Assembly: GCF_900112415.1 (NCBI RefSeq) | Contig: NZ_FOLV01000002.1 | Coordinates: 124,001 to 188,000, forward strand | DNA from: Bacillus sp. 491mf | GTDB lineage: Bacteria; Bacillota; Bacilli; Bacillales; Bacillaceae_G | Direction of reading: 5' to 3' | DNA length: 64,000 nucleotides | Shown here: positions 60,695 to 64,000 of the stretch, in pieces | Layout: each line of letters begins with the position of its first letter | How positions within the stretch are numbered: the stretch's first letter is position 1 | Position numbers and translations under genes: made by a program | Notes under the pieces: generated by a model | Seen by the model: the letters and a program-made list of their open reading frames with translations, nothing else | What the model was told of the DNA's origin: nothing | Database searches by the model: none

Positions 60695-60792
60695 CTGACA
60701 TAAAATCCTTTCTTTCTAAGGAGAACGAGAGCATATGGTTATGCATAAAAGTGACTTATATATCTGAAAATCAAAATGGGTGTATATAGTAG
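60695..60792 (+). repeat. Repeat family B copy 13 (short form)
   Basis: GACATAAAATCCTTTCTTTC, GAACGAGAGCATATGGTTAT, GCATAAAAGTGACTTATATA, TCAAAATGGGTGTATATAG. The middle segment is deleted exactly as in the copy at 33803. Confidence 0.78.
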
Positions 60793-60838
60793 AGGATAAA
60801 AAAGAACTTGCCAGACGTATGACAAGTTCTTATCGGAT

Positions 60839-61546
60839 TTATGATTGGATTGCAGCGTCTAATGCAATTTCAATCATTTCGTTAAATGTTGTTTGACGTT
60901 CTTCGGCCGTTGTTTCTTCACCAGTAAAGATATGGTCACTTACTGTTAAGACAGATAATGCATTTACACCGTATTTTGCAGCTAATGTATATAGTGCAGT
61001 TGTTTCCATTTCAACAGCTAATACACCGTAGTCGCCAAGTTTTTTTACCATATCCATGCTTTCACGATAAAATACATCGGCTGTCAGTACGTTCCCAACA
61101 CGGATGTGTAACCCTTTTTCTATACCAGCATCGTATGCTTTCTTCAATAAATCAAAGTTTGCACATGGTGCAAAATCAAATCCAGGGAATGTTAAACGAT
61201 TTATGTTTGAGTCTGTACAAGCAGTCATTGCAATAATAACATCACGTACTTTTACGTCTTTTTGAATGGCACCGCATGTTCCAACACGAATTAAATTCTT
61301 TACCCCATAGCTTTGAATTAGCTCGTTTACGTAAATAGAAATAGAAGGAACTCCCATACCTGTACCTTGAACAGAGACGCGTTTTCCTTTATATGTTCCT
61401 GTAAACCCTAGCATGCCACGCACATTGTTATAGCATGTTACATCTTCTAAAAAATTTTCTGCAATATACTTTGCACGTAAAGGATCTCCAGGTAATAAAA
61501 TAGATTCTGCAATTTCGCCTTCTTTTGCTCCAATGTGTATGCTCAT
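60839..61546 (-). CDS. deoD: Purine nucleoside phosphorylase, DeoD type
   Basis: Reversible phosphorolysis of purine (deoxy)nucleosides in salvage. The 235-residue protein has the hexameric PNP family features: [20 protein letters not shown] at the N-terminus, [38 protein letters not shown] and the catalytic Asp in [26 protein letters not shown] precedes the ATG. It is a single-gene unit here; no deoC or pupG neighbours. Confidence 0.96.
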   Translation of the reverse strand: MSIHIGAKEGEIAESILLPGDPLRAKYIAENFLEDVTCYNNVRGMLGFTGTYKGKRVSVQGTGMGVPSISIYVNELIQSYGVKNLIRVGTCGAIQKDVKVRDVIIAMTACTDSNINRLTFPGFDFAPCANFDLLKKAYDAGIEKGLHIRVGNVLTADVFYRESMDMVKKLGDYGVLAVEMETTALYTLAAKYGVNALSVLTVSDHIFTGEETTAEERQTTFNEMIEIALDAAIQS

Positions 61547-61753
61547 ATAAAATCCTCCTTGTTATGTAGCAATCAATATTACTAAATATTTACTTCACTT
61601 TGTAGTATACACGAAGTAGAGCGTTTACAATAGTATATTTCTATCTATAGATCTATTCAGGCAAAAGAAAATAATTGTGCTTTAATAGATGTTTTTGTCT
61701 GATTAATAATCAGAATTATGTTACAATTTATTAAAAAATAGATGGGTGATTTC

Positions 61754-62527
61754 ATGAAAAATGTTATTATAGGAGTTATCGCTTTGCTTCTTATTGTTCT
61801 TGGTGGATTTTATATGAAAAAATATAAAAGCAGTGAAGAAACAACAGGGCAGATACAGCAGGTGAAGTGGCAACTACATGATATGGATATAAATGAAATC
61901 GCAAATATTACATTTCAATTGCAAAATAAAAAAGGAGCCGAAATTCGCGGTGTAAACGACCATATTCGCATGTTTATTGTGGACAGGCAGTTAACACAAT
62001 CATATGAAGCGAGACCAACTTTTGTTGGAGATGGCTCTTACAAAGCTACATACCAGTTTAAAAAAGAAGGAGAATATACCATTTTCCTATATGAAGAAAC
62101 AGGGGATACAACTAAACAATTTGCTGAAAAGAATATAGTAGCGGGAAAAAAAGTAGTAGAAAAAAAACAAAATCCAATTGCTGCAGATACGGTATTAACG
62201 AAATCTATTGGTCCATATAAAACATCGCTATTATTTCGTACGTTATATCCAAATGAAGAAGAAACATTAACGTTTCAATTTCAAGTGGGAAAAGGACAAA
62301 AGGTAAAGTTTCGTTCAAATGCAGGAGAACGTTCTGAATTACGTATAGTGGATGGAGAGCGACAGCATTTTTTATACGTTGTTCCTAATAATAATGAGGA
62401 ACAATTACAATTTCGCGTTACGTTTCCGAGTGAAGGACTTTATAAAATATGGGGCACTTTTTATATTGACGGAAAGAAATATGAAGAACAATTTACTTTG
62501 CAAGTTCAGAAACGAAAAGACAGCTAA
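61754..62527 (+). CDS. Membrane-anchored protein with two beta-sandwich-like domains
   Basis: 257 residues: N-terminal helix (VIIGVIALLLIVLGGFYM), then two Ig-like or FixH/YtkA-like regions (about 40-125, with YKATYQFKKEGEYTIFLYEE, and 150-255, with LQFRVTFPSEGLYKIWGTFY), both ending in the G.Y.I/W pattern of such domains. It may bind copper or be an envelope protein; no metal-binding His/Met cluster is evident. GGGTGAT precedes ATG at 61754. The end shares a hairpin with mprF. Confidence 0.68.
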   Translation: MKNVIIGVIALLLIVLGGFYMKKYKSSEETTGQIQQVKWQLHDMDINEIANITFQLQNKKGAEIRGVNDHIRMFIVDRQLTQSYEARPTFVGDGSYKATYQFKKEGEYTIFLYEETGDTTKQFAEKNIVAGKKVVEKKQNPIAADTVLTKSIGPYKTSLLFRTLYPNEEETLTFQFQVGKGQKVKFRSNAGERSELRIVDGERQHFLYVVPNNNEEQLQFRVTFPSEGLYKIWGTFYIDGKKYEEQFTLQVQKRKDS

Positions 62528-62545
62528 AATTAGCTGTCTTTTCGT
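62518..62545. terminator. Bidirectional terminator, overlapping both gene ends
   Basis: AAAAGACAGCTAA and TTAGCTGTCTTTT form a 12-13-bp perfect stem spanning the two convergent stop codons. Confidence 0.92.
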
Positions 62546-64000
62546 TTTCCGATTAATTTTGTTACAGCGAGCATTGTAATTGGTAAGGAATGATTTTTAC
62601 GAAATGCTAAATACTTCCCGCTCCATGTTGGTTTATATTTTTCTTTGAAATGTCGCAGGCCACTAAAACTATATGTATAACGAACGTTATTAAAAATGGC
62701 TGCTGCAACACGCTCTGACCAAAATGATTGTGCTGATAACCCAACATTAGAAAGCGGAGCCATTCCAATATTAAAGTATTGATAGCCATTTTCTTTTGCC
62801 CATTGGAATAAATGAATGAACATAGCATCCATAATTCCGCTAGGTGCATTAGGATAATAGCGCATTAAATCAACAGATAATTCACCGTCTTGGTAAACTG
62901 GCATAAATGTTGTAAAAGCAATAATTTTACCATCAATATCAGAAAGTGTTGCGATGGGCGCACGATTTATGTAATCACGATCAAAATAACCGAGAGAGAA
63001 GCTTTTTTCTTTTTTCCCCCCAAGCCATGCATCTGATACTTTTTTTAGTTCATCATACAATTCATCTGTAAATGGTGGTTCGTGAATCGCAAAAGTATAA
63101 CCATCTCGCTCGAAACGATTGAAAGTTGCACGCAATCCAGCTCGTTTTTTTCCTGAAATTGTGAAATTATTTAAATCGACAACTGCCTCTTCACCAAGCT
63201 TGAAGAAGTTATATCCAAAATCATGATATAAACCCAGCCATTTACTTTCAATTTGATAAAATACGCAAATATAGCCGAAACGATCCGCTTCTGTTAAAAA
63301 TTCTTCTAAAACGTTACGAAAAGAAGAAGGTTGTCCAATTGGATCACCAAGTATAATAAGACGTTTACCGGCAGGAGCAAACTGAATCATTGCTTTTCCG
63401 TCGTTACTGAAAAAGAATTGCTTATCTCCTAAAAAACCAAGGTGACTTAACACGTTTCCACCATATTCATCTAAAAAGTGTTGTAGTTGTGTCATATTGG
63501 CTGGTTGCCCGGGAAATTTAGTTTTGTAACGATTGGCAATTAGGGAACCAATTAGCAGAAAACTTGGTACAAAAAAAGCTGCTGCAATTGCACTGCGCTG
63601 TACTTGTTTAATATTACGAACAACAAAATCAGGTTTAAATACTTCTTTGGCATCGGCAAATTGTACCCCAAGTTTTTTGTACAGATACAACGTAATCAGT
63701 ACAAAGAGACAAACTTTTACTACATCTGAAAATGAAATCGCTATTTTCTCACGAACAAATCGTTTGCGAATCATATATAGTACAGTTAGCACAATGAGTA
63801 AAATAAAGGTTTCTTCTAAATCAATTCCTTTTAGTGTATTGAAGATCGCAGCTCCGATGAGAGATACAATTGTCATATAATAGGAGCGTTTCGTTCCGTG
63901 ATAAATGCCACGTGATAAAATAACGAGTAAAATACCAAATGTTAGTGATAAACTAAAGGAAATTTGTACAAGGTATTTAGGAACTAAAATATGCAATGCA
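62530..64000 (-). CDS. mprF: Phosphatidylglycerol lysyltransferase, C-terminal part (partial)
   Basis: Adds lysine from Lys-tRNA to phosphatidylglycerol, lowering membrane negative charge and giving resistance to cationic peptides. The frame is open to the window edge, so the N-terminus is outside. About 490 residues are visible: the last membrane helices of the flippase part (to about 165 here) and the cytoplasmic DUF2156/GNAT-like catalytic domain, with GNVLSHLGFLGDKQFFF, LIILGDPIGQP, GAIL-like GLRATFNRFERDG, AWLGGKKEKSFSLGYF and FNIGMAPLSNVG. Full-length family members have about 850 residues. Confidence 0.92.
   Translation of the reverse strand, partial: ALHILVPKYLVQISFSLSLTFGILLVILSRGIYHGTKRSYYMTIVSLIGAAIFNTLKGIDLEETFILLIVLTVLYMIRKRFVREKIAISFSDVVKVCLFVLITLYLYKKLGVQFADAKEVFKPDFVVRNIKQVQRSAIAAAFFVPSFLLIGSLIANRYKTKFPGQPANMTQLQHFLDEYGGNVLSHLGFLGDKQFFFSNDGKAMIQFAPAGKRLIILGDPIGQPSSFRNVLEEFLTEADRFGYICVFYQIESKWLGLYHDFGYNFFKLGEEAVVDLNNFTISGKKRAGLRATFNRFERDGYTFAIHEPPFTDELYDELKKVSDAWLGGKKEKSFSLGYFDRDYINRAPIATLSDIDGKIIAFTTFMPVYQDGELSVDLMRYYPNAPSGIMDAMFIHLFQWAKENGYQYFNIGMAPLSNVGLSAQSFWSERVAAAIFNNVRYTYSFSGLRHFKEKYKPTWSGKYLAFRKNHSLPITMLAVTKLIGKRKDS

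Noticed and set aside
14145-60792. CRISPR array
   Set aside because: The dispersed repeats are 100-165 bases, kilobases apart and without regular spacers.

Overview
The window is chromosomal DNA of a low-GC, endospore-forming Firmicute, most likely the Bacillus cereus group. Evidence: AAAGGAGG-type ribosome sites, frequent TTG/GTG starts, a spore-coat CotB-like protein, L-box, S-box and T-box leaders, a Lia (PspA-type) envelope-stress operon, and many dispersed repeats of the kind called bcr elements in that group. From memory of the family, several proteins (for example HisZ) look clearly diverged from B. cereus/B. anthracis versions, so an outlying lineage such as B. cytotoxicus is possible. 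That is inference, not a measured identity.

Layout. 1-4.7 kb: tail of ilvC, then leuABCD. 4.7-12.7 kb: a his operon (hisZ-G-D-B-H-A-F-I-E-J) preceded by an attenuator with an 18-residue leader peptide holding three consecutive His codons and a ladder of alternative hairpins. 12.7-20 kb: a small DUF4025-like gene, a 2-hydroxyacid dehydrogenase, pssA, an LtaS-type enzyme, a DUF3888-like protein, then a lysine riboswitch and lysA. 20-27.3 kb: S-box, yezD, then cysH-sat-cysC-sulfite reductase-DUF3906-sumT-sirB-sirC, i.e. assimilatory sulfate reduction with synthesis of its siroheme. 27.4-36 kb: Nudix protein, a T-box with a Trp specifier ahead of an NSS-family transporter, a secreted M23 peptidase, a glutamate-type symporter, a DUF402 protein, and an S-box ahead of a MetT-type transporter. 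36-40.5 kb: small membrane protein, then the lia-like envelope-stress operon. 40.5-52 kb: 5'-nucleotidase, methyltransferase, lipoprotein, M50-type protease, flavohaemoprotein hmp facing a Crp/Fnr-type regulator, a TauE/SafE exporter, and a Pit phosphate transporter with its DUF47 partner. 52-64 kb: class A PBP, CotB-like coat protein, DUF72 protein, a candidate Fur-controlled transcript, a short tyrosine recombinase, an apparently orphan sensor kinase, deoD, a membrane-anchored protein, and the C-terminal part of MprF.

Two repeat families fill many intergenic gaps. Family A (about 147 bp, bcr1-like, flanked by ATAAA/TTTAT duplications) has intact copies at 14.1 and 21.1 kb, altered copies at 23.1, 35.8 and 55.3 kb, and fragments elsewhere. 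Family B (up to about 165 bp, core GGCGAGAGCATCTGGCCATG) has some thirteen full or partial copies. Repeats have altered gene ends: the last 12 residues of CysC are encoded inside a family A copy, and a family B copy covers the end of sirC. One family A copy is nested inside a family B copy. No rRNA, tRNA, CRISPR array or intact insertion sequence was seen.
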